Origin: Alphaproteobacteria bacterium UBA2903
GTDB taxonomy: Bacteria; Pseudomonadota; Alphaproteobacteria; CAAGCB01; CAG-977
NCBI GenBank assembly: GCA_002349565.1
Contig: DEDN01000012.1
Span: 17,667 to 54,798 of the forward strand
Direction of reading: 5' to 3'
Length of the DNA stretch: 37,132 nt
Of this stretch, positions 1-7,470 are shown one piece after another; within the stretch, counting starts at the first letter, position 1, and every line of letters begins with the position of its first letter. The notes under the pieces were generated by a model. It was not told where the DNA came from, did not search any database, and saw only the letters and a list, made by a program, of their open reading frames with translations. Both the position numbers and the translations under genes were made by a program.

Positions 1-933
1 GCAGTGCAGTTCGCCGCGCGCCAAAGCGGGCTTCATCAGGTTGGAAGCGTCCATTGACCCTTCGCTTGCCCCCGCACCGACAATCGTGTGCATTTCGTCG
101 ATGAACAAAATCACGGCACCGTCGGCGGCGCTGATTTCTTCCAACACGGCTTTCAAGCGTTCCTCGAATTCGCCGCGGTACTTCGCGCCCGCAATCAGCG
201 CGCCCATGTCCAAAGCCAGCAGTTTTTTATGGCGCAGGCTTTCGGGAACGTCGCCGTTCACGATACGCAACGCCAGCCCTTCGACAACCGCGGTCTTGCC
301 GACCCCCGGTTCGCCGATAAGAACAGGGTTGTTTTTCGTACGCCGCGACAGCACTTGAATCGTGCGGCGGATTTCCTCGTCACGTCCGATAACGGGGTCG
401 ATTTTACCCTCGGCGGCGCGCGCGGTGTAATCCAAAGTGTATTTTTTCAAAGCGTTGTATTTGTCTTCGGCATTGGCGGAATCGGCTTTGCGCCCTTGAC
501 GCAAAGCTTCAATCGCGGCGTTCAGGTTTTGCGCCGAAACGCCCGCGTCCGACAAAATGCGATGCACGCCCGTGTTCGGCACAATCGCCATCGCCAACAG
601 CATGCGTTCAACCGTTACGAACTCGTCGCCCGCTTTTTTGGCGATGTCTTCGGCTTGCTGCATGACTTTGCCGAATTCCTGATTCGGGTAGCTTTCGACC
701 CCCTGTCCCGACACTTTGGGCAGTTTGTCAAGCGCTTCCTCGACCAGTTTCAGCGCCCGTTTCGGATCGCCGCCCGCGCGCGCAATCAATCCCGCGCACA
801 AGCCTTCCTGATCGTCCAGCAAAACTTTCAACAAATGTTCGGGAGTCAAATATTGATGGTCGCTGCTTTGCGCCAACCCGCCGGCGGATTGAATGAAGCC
901 GCGGCACCTGTCTGTAAATTTTTCGATATTCAT
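1..933 (-). CDS. clpB: ClpB disaggregase chaperone, N-terminal part (cut by window edge)
   Basis: ClpB is a hexameric AAA+ ATPase that pulls polypeptides out of aggregates together with DnaK. The 311 codons present hold the N-terminal Clp-N domain (starts MNIEKFTDRC, with YLTPEHLLKVLL), the linker, and the start of the first ATPase module. That module shows Walker A GEPGVGKT, the pore-loop segment KYRGEFEERL and Walker B VILFIDEMHTIVGAG. The rest of NBD1, the coiled-coil middle domain and NBD2 lie beyond base 1. The ATG at 933-931 is preceded by AAAGGGGA at good spacing. An RpoH-like promoter lies just upstream. In many alphaproteobacteria clpB follows the prfA-prmC-DUF4167 genes; here a recombinase/autotransporter module separates them. 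Identification is firm. Confidence 0.97.
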   Translation of the reverse strand, partial: MNIEKFTDRCRGFIQSAGGLAQSSDHQYLTPEHLLKVLLDDQEGLCAGLIARAGGDPKRALKLVEEALDKLPKVSGQGVESYPNQEFGKVMQQAEDIAKKAGDEFVTVERMLLAMAIVPNTGVHRILSDAGVSAQNLNAAIEALRQGRKADSANAEDKYNALKKYTLDYTARAAEGKIDPVIGRDEEIRRTIQVLSRRTKNNPVLIGEPGVGKTAVVEGLALRIVNGDVPESLRHKKLLALDMGALIAGAKYRGEFEERLKAVLEEISAADGAVILFIDEMHTIVGAGASEGSMDASNLMKPALARGELHC

Positions 934-962
934 TGAAGCATATCCCCTTTCGTTTGAAGATG

Positions 963-990
963 ATATAGGACGTTTTTCCCTGCGCGCAAG
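963..990 (-). promoter_or_regulatory. RpoH (heat-shock) promoter of clpB
   Basis: On the minus strand, CTTG (990-987) is followed after exactly 17 bases by CCTATAT (969-963). This fits the alphaproteobacterial heat-shock promoter pattern CTTG-N17/18-CYTATNT as I recall it. It lies 30-57 bases upstream of the clpB start and after the end of the recombinase gene, so clpB should have its own heat-inducible transcript. Seen: the two elements and their spacing. Inferred: use by sigma-32. Confidence 0.62.
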
Positions 991-1023
991 GGGATTTAAA
1001 GGGGACTTTGATGAAAATTTTCG

Positions 1024-1620
1024 TTAAACGTTTTGCCCCTTGATAAAACGGTGCAAAGTCATTTTATCAACGCCCATCATTCTGGCGATTTGCGCTTTGG
1101 AAACACCTTGCTCCATCAGTTGAAAGATTTTTCGCCTGTTTTTGGACAGCTTCAGCGTTTTGCTTTTTGCGCCCAATGGTCTGCCCAGTTTCACGCCGTC
1201 GCTTTTTAATTTGTTCAGCGACATCTTGGTTCTGTCGGAAATCAGCTTTCTTTCGATTTCCGCGGAAATGCCGAAAGCGAACGCCAGCACTTTGCTTTCC
1301 AAATTGTTGCCCAAACGGTAGTTCTCTTTGATGGCGCAAACCATACAGTTTCTGTCCAGACATTGCTGTAAGATACTCATAATCTCCATCAAACTGCGTC
1401 CCAAGCGTGAAATTTCGGTTACAATCAAGGTGTCGCCTTCATTTAATCTTTTTAACAGCTTACTGAGTTTGCGCTGTTCCAGCGGCTTTTTGCTGGAAAC
1501 CATTTCCGTAATCCAAGTTTCAACGTTTAAGCCGTTTTGTTTTGCATAGCGTTTGATTTCAAATTCTTGGTTTTCAATGGTTTGTTTGTCGGTCGAGCAT
1601 CTGCAATATCCGTAAATCAT
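1024..1620 (-). CDS. Serine-type site-specific DNA invertase (Mpi/Pin-like)
   Basis: This is a 198-residue serine recombinase. It breaks and rejoins DNA at paired sites through a phosphoserine link and is expected to invert short DNA segments. The N-terminal catalytic domain has YCRCST with the nucleophile Ser9 and Arg7, then SRLGRS (Arg72, Arg75). The long E-helix region reads SKVLAFAFGISAEIERKLIS (109-128) and RTKMSLNKLKSDGVKLGRP (130-148). A C-terminal helix-turn-helix is seen near SKAQIARMMGVDKMTLHRF (174-192). The YRLG...SKVLAFAFG...AEIERKLIS arrangement recalls the Mpi 'master invertase' of Bacteroides more than transposon resolvases. An AAGGAG site precedes the ATG. It is divergent from the autotransporter gene, with a 12-bp inverted-repeat pair between them. 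It looks AT-richer than its neighbours. Family assignment is firm; invertase rather than resolvase is inferred from context. Confidence 0.92.
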   Translation of the reverse strand: MIYGYCRCSTDKQTIENQEFEIKRYAKQNGLNVETWITEMVSSKKPLEQRKLSKLLKRLNEGDTLIVTEISRLGRSLMEIMSILQQCLDRNCMVCAIKENYRLGNNLESKVLAFAFGISAEIERKLISDRTKMSLNKLKSDGVKLGRPLGAKSKTLKLSKNRRKIFQLMEQGVSKAQIARMMGVDKMTLHRFIKGQNV

Positions 1621-1684
1621 AGGGCGTCTCCTTGTTTCGGAATGGGATTATTTATCCATAAATCGGATCTAAACATATGCAAAT

Positions 1685-1837
1685 AAAGGGACGTTTAAAT
1701 CAAGACATATTTTCTATAAATTGTATCGCCTTGTATAAAATACAAAAGCTCTGCCATCCTCGTAAAAACAAGGGGTTGCGCCCTTTGATGCGTTTTTCTG
1801 TTGCGTTATCCGCAATGCGTATCACAAACGTCCCTTT
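1685..1837. repeat. Candidate invertible DNA segment bounded by 12-bp inverted repeats
   Basis: The left arm AAAGGGACGTTT (1685-1696) and right arm AAACGTCCCTTT (1826-1837) are perfect inverted copies enclosing 129 bases. The segment lies between the divergently read recombinase and autotransporter starts, and the right arm is 76 bases before the autotransporter ATG. The inside is AT-rich and has promoter-like elements both ways. Toward the autotransporter: TTTCTA (1711-1716)-N17-TATAAA (1734-1739). Toward the recombinase: TACAAT (1725-1720) with a weak TTGTAT. There is also a small palindrome at 1731-1745. I cannot tell from sequence which orientation is ON. The 1621-1913 gap holds this segment and the two 5' untranslated regions. 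Confidence 0.72.
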
Positions 1838-1913
1838 TTGATATCGTTGCTTGCGATGCCATGGGATTTGTCATGGCGAAAATATTGAACACAGAACATA
1901 CGAAGGGGGTATT

Positions 1914-4340
1914 ATGAAATTATCCAAGAACAGTTTGATGGGATTATCACACAGATACAGTCTTGTTTTAAAGAAATGCGCTATCTTGAACGTTCTTGTT
2001 TTGATGGGATGTTTGACTGCATTTCCGGCAAAAGCAGCCTATATAAATGAAGGTGATGAAAAACAAGACGGCGGCAAACTTTCGGTGGGTATTTGGGGAA
2101 GTGGCACTGTAGACTATGATGAAGCCACAGCAAGCATGACTGTAAAACCGGAAAACAACAAAATAGTCGCCGATTATCTGTCAGCCGCCATACAGACCGG
2201 CAACAAAAATCATAAACATCCGATTTTGTCGGTTGTGGGCGATAAAAATACAACACTTGAAATGAAAACGGATAAGTTTAAGAACGATGTGATGATCCTT
2301 TCCCGTTTTGCAAAAGTCAATATCGGTACGGCGGAAAGCCCTATCGGAACAATCAGTTTGACTGACGACGGATTAACAAAAGGCGGCGGAAGCTTGATTT
2401 ATGTCACATCCGGCAACGGATATGCGGATGCGGACGTTCAAGAATTAAACATTTACGGAAACAAAATTTCTTTGTCCGGGACAGGTAAAGACGGAGTCAC
2501 GGCAATTTCCGGCAATGAAGGACGGCTAAAACTGATTGCGAACGAGTCGTTAGATATAATCGGAAATATCGAAGCTTATAATTCCGTCTATGGCGGACAT
2601 GCAAATATGAAATTCGACATCAACGCCAACGAAGGAAATTCAGCCGTAACAACCATCAAAGGCGATATTAACGCTGCCAAGGGTTCGGAAGTCAACATCG
2701 GGTTGAAAGGCGCCGGATCATCCGTTACAGGGAATTTATTGGTCAGCGCCGAGGGAACGAAATTGCCCGGAGGCACTATCAATCTTAGTTTCGGTGAAAA
2801 CGGGAAAATTACAGGAAACATTACCGCGCAAGACGCAGGAAAAATTTCTGTCACCGGAACCGACACCGTGAACATCGCGGGAAATATTTCCGTCGGCGAA
2901 AATTCTACGTTTGCAGGTAAAAACATCGCTGTAAACGGCACCTTAACCGGCAAGGGAAGCGTGCAAGCTTCAGGTAAATGGGATATTCAGGGTGCAATCA
3001 CTGATATTCAGGGTGCAATCACTTTTGAAAAAAACGCGTCGCTGGCGGCGGAATTGCAAAAAACGAAAATCTCGGCAAAATCGGTTGCTTTTGAAGGTAA
3101 CAACACCTTAAATTTGAAAATCGCGAATAACTTGACCGGCAAGGATTACGACTTCATCAAAACAGAAACACTGGACGGTCGGGAAAACGTGACAATTGCG
3201 GAAAACGCACTGTACAATTTGAAACTGACGGAAGACGGCAAAATCAATGTAAGCGTTAAATCCGGCGCGGAACTTGTCAAAGACATGCCCGCCATGGCGC
3301 AGGAAGCGGCGGCGATTTCAGCCATTGTGCAGATCGGCGGCAACGGCACCGATGCCGGCAATGCGGTTGCGGAATCGATTTCCGCAGCAATGCAGTCGGG
3401 CGACAAACTTGGCGCGATCAAAGCCGTAAAAGATTTAGCTCCGACAACCTCTCAAGAAGTAATGGGCGTGGCTCAAGGCGTGAACAATATCTTGTCCAAT
3501 ATAGCCGGCGCTCGCATGTCTGCCGTAAGCAAAGGTCGTTCCGGGGGCGCCGCTTTTACCGGCGGTGCCGTGTGGGCGCAAGGTTTGTATAACCATACCA
3601 AACAAGACGGATCCGCCGCAACGGATGGATTTAAAGCCGATACGACAGGCGTTGCTTTCGGTATTGACGGAAAAGTCAACGAAAATTTGATGTTCGGAAT
3701 CGGTTACGGCTACAGCAACACGGATACGGACGCCGGATCTCGTGACATTGATGTCGACGGGCACAACTTCTTCATTTATTCCGAATACAAACCCGATAAT
3801 TGGTATGTAAACGGTATGTTGAACTATGGTTTCGGCAAATACACGGAAAAGAAAGCTCCTGCAGGAATTGCTTTAAAATCCAAGTATGATGTGAACACAT
3901 ACGCCGCGAACATAATGACCGGATATGATTTCACCAACGGTTTGACTCCGGAAGTCGGGCTGCGTTATTTACTGACCGATCAAGAATCCTATTCGGATGG
4001 CGTTCAGCGCGTCAAAGCGAAAAACAACGATGTTTTAACAGGCATTGTCGGCGTTAAATATCATCGTGACTACAAGGCAAGCAAATGGTCATTTAAACCG
4101 AATCTGCATTTAGCCGCTACATACGATATGATGAGCGACGATTCCGAAGCCATGATTAATGTTATCGGAGGCGGTTCATATCAGATTACTGGAGAACACT
4201 TGCATCGTTTTGGCATTGAAACGGGCGTTGGTTTTGAAGCTTCTGTCGGCAAATGGAATCTGTCGATGAATTATGATGGCGGTTTCCGTAAGGATTTCCA
4301 ATCTCATACCGGTATGCTGAGGGCAAAGTACAACTTCTGA
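1914..4340 (+). CDS. Autotransporter (type Va) surface protein
   Basis: The 808-residue protein has a long signal peptide (basic start, hydrophobic stretch, cleavage near FPAKA-AY at about residue 38). The repetitive beta-rich passenger is full of Gly, Asn, Thr and Val (for example GNITAQDAGKISVTG) and probably forms a beta-solenoid. About 260 C-terminal residues form an autotransporter beta-barrel, beginning near GGAVWAQGLYNH and ending MLRAKYNF with the terminal Phe typical of BAM substrates. The ATG at 1914 was chosen because it follows GAAGGGGG and starts the signal peptide. The open frame extends 21 codons upstream without a better start. A GCCATG/CATGGC hairpin (1858-1877) sits in the leader. 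No catalytic triad, protease motif or known adhesin domain was recognised, so the passenger function is unknown. Position behind a candidate invertible segment suggests phase-variable display. Lower GC than the flanking housekeeping genes suggests acquisition. Confidence 0.9.
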   Translation: MKLSKNSLMGLSHRYSLVLKKCAILNVLVLMGCLTAFPAKAAYINEGDEKQDGGKLSVGIWGSGTVDYDEATASMTVKPENNKIVADYLSAAIQTGNKNHKHPILSVVGDKNTTLEMKTDKFKNDVMILSRFAKVNIGTAESPIGTISLTDDGLTKGGGSLIYVTSGNGYADADVQELNIYGNKISLSGTGKDGVTAISGNEGRLKLIANESLDIIGNIEAYNSVYGGHANMKFDINANEGNSAVTTIKGDINAAKGSEVNIGLKGAGSSVTGNLLVSAEGTKLPGGTINLSFGENGKITGNITAQDAGKISVTGTDTVNIAGNISVGENSTFAGKNIAVNGTLTGKGSVQASGKWDIQGAITDIQGAITFEKNASLAAELQKTKISAKSVAFEGNNTLNLKIANNLTGKDYDFIKTETLDGRENVTIAENALYNLKLTEDGKINVSVKSGAELVKDMPAMAQEAAAISAIVQIGGNGTDAGNAVAESISAAMQSGDKLGAIKAVKDLAPTTSQEVMGVAQGVNNILSNIAGARMSAVSKGRSGGAAFTGGAVWAQGLYNHTKQDGSAATDGFKADTTGVAFGIDGKVNENLMFGIGYGYSNTDTDAGSRDIDVDGHNFFIYSEYKPDNWYVNGMLNYGFGKYTEKKAPAGIALKSKYDVNTYAANIMTGYDFTNGLTPEVGLRYLLTDQESYSDGVQRVKAKNNDVLTGIVGVKYHRDYKASKWSFKPNLHLAATYDMMSDDSEAMINVIGGGSYQITGEHLHRFGIETGVGFEASVGKWNLSMNYDGGFRKDFQSHTGMLRAKYNF
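2982..3023 (+). repeat. Perfect 21-bp tandem duplication in the autotransporter passenger
   Basis: Two adjacent identical 21-base units (2982-3002 and 3003-3023) encode DIQGAIT-DIQGAIT. The unit is a multiple of three, so gain or loss of copies would change passenger length without breaking the frame. Confidence 0.9.
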
Positions 4341-4358
4341 TTTGACAGGACAAACAAC

Positions 4359-4392
4359 GAGCGCGGTGCTTTTTATGCACCGCGCTCTTTAT
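4359..4392 (+). terminator. Rho-independent terminator of the autotransporter gene
   Basis: GAGCGCGGTGC (4359-4369) pairs with GCACCGCGCTC (4377-4387) around a 7-base loop and is followed by a T-rich run. The 11-bp GC-rich stem begins 18 bases after the autotransporter stop. On the minus strand it lies after the ArsR-type gene but has a weaker U-tract there. Confidence 0.88.
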
Positions 4393-4411
4393 TTTTGGCA
4401 AAGAATCTTAT

Positions 4412-4699
4412 TTATTCGGATTCCGCGTCTTTTTGCAGGAATTTGACGGCTTTTTTAAACGTCTTGTCCTTGGCTTTATAGATGATTTGCCGTCCCAAAC
4501 GTTCCGAAACGCACAATCCCGCCTGTGCCAAAGCGTTCAAGTGAAACGACAGCGTGTTGCGCGGCATTTCACCCAAGCTTTCGATAATCTGCGTCGGGGT
4601 CAAGCCCTGCTCGCCCGCTTTCGTCATCAGTTTAAAGATTTTCAAGCGGCTTTTCTGCCCCAAGGCATTGAAAACGGCGGCGGCTTCTTCGGCTTTCAT
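4412..4699 (-). CDS. ArsR-family winged-helix regulator
   Basis: The 95-residue protein is a single winged-helix domain. AAVFNALGQKSRLKIFKLM is the ArsR N-terminal helix pair, NTLSFHLNALAQAGLCVSERLG is the recognition helix, and RQIIYKA is the wing. It lacks the ELCVCDL cysteine motif of arsenic sensors and has only one cysteine, so it may answer to a non-metal signal or have a different site. It starts 6 bases after the DUF4167 stop and is probably translationally coupled as the last gene of the lysC-to-arsR run. No arsenic or metal-efflux gene is adjacent. The target is unknown. Confidence 0.85.
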   Translation of the reverse strand: MKAEEAAAVFNALGQKSRLKIFKLMTKAGEQGLTPTQIIESLGEMPRNTLSFHLNALAQAGLCVSERLGRQIIYKAKDKTFKKAVKFLQKDAESE

Positions 4700-4705
4700 C
4701 AGCGT

Positions 4706-5302
4706 TTACGCGGTCGGCTGAGCGGCGGCTGTTTTCGCCGAACGGGGCGGACGGCCGCGGCGGCGCACAACGACGGGAGCGGCTTCTTCCTGCGCTTTTT
4801 CTGTTTTTTCAGCCGCTTTTTCGCGACGTTTCATTTCGTTTGCCGCCATGACGGATACGGGAACGGACAAATCGGTTTCCGAAACGGGCGTTTCAACGGG
4901 CTGTTCGGCGGAAGCTTCCTCAACGGCTTCTTCGGCGGCGGCATCGGCGGAAACAACGTCGGTTTCCGATGCTTCATCGGTTTGTTCGGACTGTTCAAGC
5001 TGTTGCTGATACTGCTGATTGCGCTGCTGTTCAGCGGCAATCGCCATCAGGTTCAAACGGTTGTAGTGGTCGGCGTGCTGCAGGCAGTTTTCCGCCAAAA
5101 CGCGGTCGGAGGACATCGCGTCCTTTGCCGCCGCCAAGTATTTTTCCATCAGCTGGAACGCCGTTCCGCGCAAACGTCCGACGGGACCCAAGCTGTCGTA
5201 AACCGTGTTGCGGTTGGGCGCGTTGTTGAAACGGCGGTTGTTGTTATTGTTGTTAAAATTATGGTTGCGTCCGCGTGAACGCCCTCTTGGATTCATACCC
5301 AT
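4706..5302 (-). CDS. DUF4167 protein, putative RNA-binding
   Basis: The 198-residue product has an Arg/Asn/Gly-rich start (RGRSRGRNHNF followed by Asn runs). The conserved core follows: VYDSLGPVGRLRGTAFQLMEKYLAAAKDAMSS and VLAENCLQHADHYNRL. Its disordered tail is Gln/Glu-rich and ends in the basic RRRGRPPR. This is the alphaproteobacterial DUF4167 family, usually found after prmC, as here. The basic N-terminus suggests nucleic-acid binding, but no function is established. ATG 5302 was chosen because AAAGAG lies 8 bases upstream. GTG and TTG codons slightly upstream and ATG 5296 are alternatives. Confidence 0.87.
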   Translation of the reverse strand: MGMNPRGRSRGRNHNFNNNNNNRRFNNAPNRNTVYDSLGPVGRLRGTAFQLMEKYLAAAKDAMSSDRVLAENCLQHADHYNRLNLMAIAAEQQRNQQYQQQLEQSEQTDEASETDVVSADAAAEEAVEEASAEQPVETPVSETDLSVPVSVMAANEMKRREKAAEKTEKAQEEAAPVVVRRRGRPPRSAKTAAAQPTA

Positions 5303-5369
5303 TGACAACACTCTTTATCCGATGAAAGAAAATCAAAAGCGGCAAACCTGCCCGCTGTTTTGCGTTAAT

Positions 5370-6257
5370 TTAACGGGTTGTTTGTCCGTTTTCAAGCGGT
5401 TTTTGCTTTTTTAAAGCGATACAGCGCACAATTCCGCCCAAATCCGTGCCGAATCCGTCAAAAGCCAATCCGTTTTGTTCCGCCAAAGCTTTGACCGCTT
5501 CATGCTGTCCTTTGCCGAATTCAAACACGGCAAGCCCGTTTTCCGCCAATAATCCGCCCAAAACGGGGAACAAAGCACGGTAAGCGTCCAACCCGTCGGC
5601 GCCCGCGAACAGGGCTTGTTTCGGATCGTAAAGCGCGACTTCGGGGGCAAGCGGTTCACTGTCGCCGATATAAGGGGGGTTGGAAATCACAACGTCAAAT
5701 GTTCCGAACGTATCGTTCCACCCGCTTTTGTTCCAATCGGCTTGAACGGTTTTGAACCGCGCGGAAAGCCCGTTCGATTCCGCGTTTTCCCGTGCGATTT
5801 GCAACGCTTTTTCGCTTGAATCCGCCCCTATTGCCGACGCGTTCAAATACTCGGACAGCAAAGACAGCGCCAAACACCCCGACCCCGTCCCCAAATCAAG
5901 GATTTTCAACGCGGCGGTTTTATCCGTTTTGCGCTTTAAAATTTCCTCTATCAGCGTTTCGGAATCGGGACGGGGATCAAGCACGTCTTGCGTTACTTTG
6001 AAATCCAGCCGCCAAAACCCGCGCGTCCCGATGATTTTCGACACGGGTTCGCGGTTCAGCCGCCGCCGTTTGAACGCTTCGATTTTTTCCGCCGCGTCGT
6101 CTTCGATTTCGCTGTCGGAGTGCATTCGCACAAAAACGGGCGGTTTGTTCAGCGCAAAAGCAACCAGCAGGCGGGCGTCCGCGCGGGCGTCGTCAATCCC
6201 CGCCCGTTCAAAGGCGGCGGTTAAATCGTCAAGAGCGTTTTTTAATACCGTACTCAT
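5370..6257 (-). CDS. prmC: PrmC, release-factor glutamine methyltransferase
   Basis: PrmC uses S-adenosylmethionine to methylate the glutamine of the GGQ motif in class-I release factors. The 295-residue protein has an N-terminal helical substrate-binding domain and the PRPDSE motif (95-100). The Rossmann SAM-binding site DLGTGSG is at 121-127 and the catalytic NPPY at 193-196. The usual fold order is intact. ATG 6257 was chosen because GGGGTG precedes it. The longer open frame upstream runs through a palindrome and has no family similarity. Its substrate gene prfA is directly upstream on the same strand. Confidence 0.95.
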   Translation of the reverse strand: MSTVLKNALDDLTAAFERAGIDDARADARLLVAFALNKPPVFVRMHSDSEIEDDAAEKIEAFKRRRLNREPVSKIIGTRGFWRLDFKVTQDVLDPRPDSETLIEEILKRKTDKTAALKILDLGTGSGCLALSLLSEYLNASAIGADSSEKALQIARENAESNGLSARFKTVQADWNKSGWNDTFGTFDVVISNPPYIGDSEPLAPEVALYDPKQALFAGADGLDAYRALFPVLGGLLAENGLAVFEFGKGQHEAVKALAEQNGLAFDGFGTDLGGIVRCIALKKQKPLENGQTTR

Positions 6258-6276
6258 AAATACACCCCGTATTCTC

Positions 6277-6396
6277 GGATTGATTTTAGGGGGCAAATGA
6301 AGGAAGACCCGACGCGCAGAAGCGCAAGCGTACATTACGGTACGTGCGCATTCGAGCATCGGAAGCGACCGTACAGTTGCCGCATAAAATCAATCC
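6277..6396. repeat. About 120-bp imperfect palindrome between prfA and prmC
   Basis: The ends GGATTGATTTTA (6277-6288) and TAAAATCAATCC (6385-6396) are perfect 12-bp inverted copies. Pairing around the same centre (6336/6337) continues inside: GGCAA with TTGCC near the outer stem, and GCGTAC with GGTACG near the apex, with bulges between. The whole prmC-prfA gap is essentially this one structure. It has no T-run, so it is not a classical terminator. It could be a dispersed palindromic repeat (REP or MITE-like) or an RNA structure in the polycistronic transcript. No second copy was found in this window. Confidence 0.7.
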
Positions 6397-6399
6397 CCG

Positions 6400-7470
6400 T
6401 TATTCCAATTCCGACAATCTCGACAACTGGTCTTCCGTTAAAAGGGCGTCGATGATTTCGCCCAAAGCCGTCCCGTCCATCACTTCGTCAATCTTGTATA
6501 AAGTCAGATTGATGCGGTGGTCGGTAACGCGCCCTTGCGGAAAGTTGTAAGTGCGGATGCGTTCGGAACGGTCGCCCGACCCGACTTGGTTTTTACGGTC
6601 GACGGAACGTTCCTTGTCCAACGCTTCGCGCTGCATATCATACAGGCGGGAACGCAAAATTCTCATCGCGCGGTCTTTGTTTTTGAACTGCGACCGCTCG
6701 TCTTGGCACGCAACGACAAATCCCGTCGGAAGGTGCGTGATACGCACGGCGGATTCCGTTTTGTTGACGTGCTGACCGCCCGCGCCCGATGCGCGGTAAA
6801 CGTCGATTTTCAAATCTTTTTCATCGATTTTCAGATCGACTTCCTCGGCTTCGGGCAGAACGGCGACCGTCGCGGCGGACGTGTGAACGCGCCCCGCAGA
6901 TTCCGTTTCGGGAACGCGCTGGACACGGTGAACACCCGATTCAAATTTCAGCTTTTCAAACACGGATTTGCCCGTAACGGCGGCGGACGCTTCTTTGTAG
7001 CCGCCCAGCCCCGTATCGTTGACGGCAAGAGTTTCAAATTTCCACCCCTGTTCGGCGGCATAGTGTTCGTACATGCGGAACAGTTCGGCGGCAAACAAAG
7101 CGGCTTCTTCGCCGCCCGTCCCCGCGCGGACTTCCAAAATCGCGTTTTTTTCGTCAACGGCGTTTTTGGGCAGCAGCAGGATTTTCAGCTGTTTTTCCAG
7201 TTCGGGCAAACGGTCTTTGGCGGCTTGAAGCTCCTCGTGCGCCAGCGTGCGCATTTCCGCGTCAAGGTCGGGATCGTCCAGCAAAGCTTGCGTGTCCGCA
7301 ACGTCTTGAAAAGCTTTCTTATACGCCTTAATCGCCTCGACAACGTCTTTCAAGCCCGCCAATTCCTTGGACAGTTTGACGAACGTTTCTCCGTCGGGAT
7401 TCGCGCCCAGCAAAGCCTCCAATTCATCGTTTCGCGCCAGAACGACGTTCAGTTTTTCCTCAAAGCTCAT
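6400..7470 (-). CDS. prfA: Peptide chain release factor 1
   Basis: RF1 reads UAA and UAG stop codons and triggers hydrolysis of peptidyl-tRNA. The 356-residue protein is of normal length. It has an N-terminal helical domain, the RAGTGGEEA segment (115-123), and the stop-codon-reading PxT tripeptide as PET (187-189) within VPETESAGRVHTSAATVAV. The catalytic GGQ is at 231-233. The start overlaps the hisS stop (TCAT, 4 bases shared), so translation is coupled. Identity as RF1 rather than RF2 rests on the PxT motif (RF2 has SPF). Confidence 0.96.
   Translation of the reverse strand: MSFEEKLNVVLARNDELEALLGANPDGETFVKLSKELAGLKDVVEAIKAYKKAFQDVADTQALLDDPDLDAEMRTLAHEELQAAKDRLPELEKQLKILLLPKNAVDEKNAILEVRAGTGGEEAALFAAELFRMYEHYAAEQGWKFETLAVNDTGLGGYKEASAAVTGKSVFEKLKFESGVHRVQRVPETESAGRVHTSAATVAVLPEAEEVDLKIDEKDLKIDVYRASGAGGQHVNKTESAVRITHLPTGFVVACQDERSQFKNKDRAMRILRSRLYDMQREALDKERSVDRKNQVGSGDRSERIRTYNFPQGRVTDHRINLTLYKIDEVMDGTALGEIIDALLTEDQLSRLSELE

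Noticed and set aside
88..936. Long plus-strand open frame over clpB
   Set aside because: Antisense shadow of clpB; the minus-strand frame has clear Clp-N and Walker motifs. Similar long shadows over prfA, lysC, gyrB and dnaA were left out for the same reason.
1851..1913. Upstream extension of the autotransporter frame (TTG start)
   Set aside because: No ribosome-binding site, disrupts the signal peptide, and a strong GAAGGGGG precedes the ATG at 1914.
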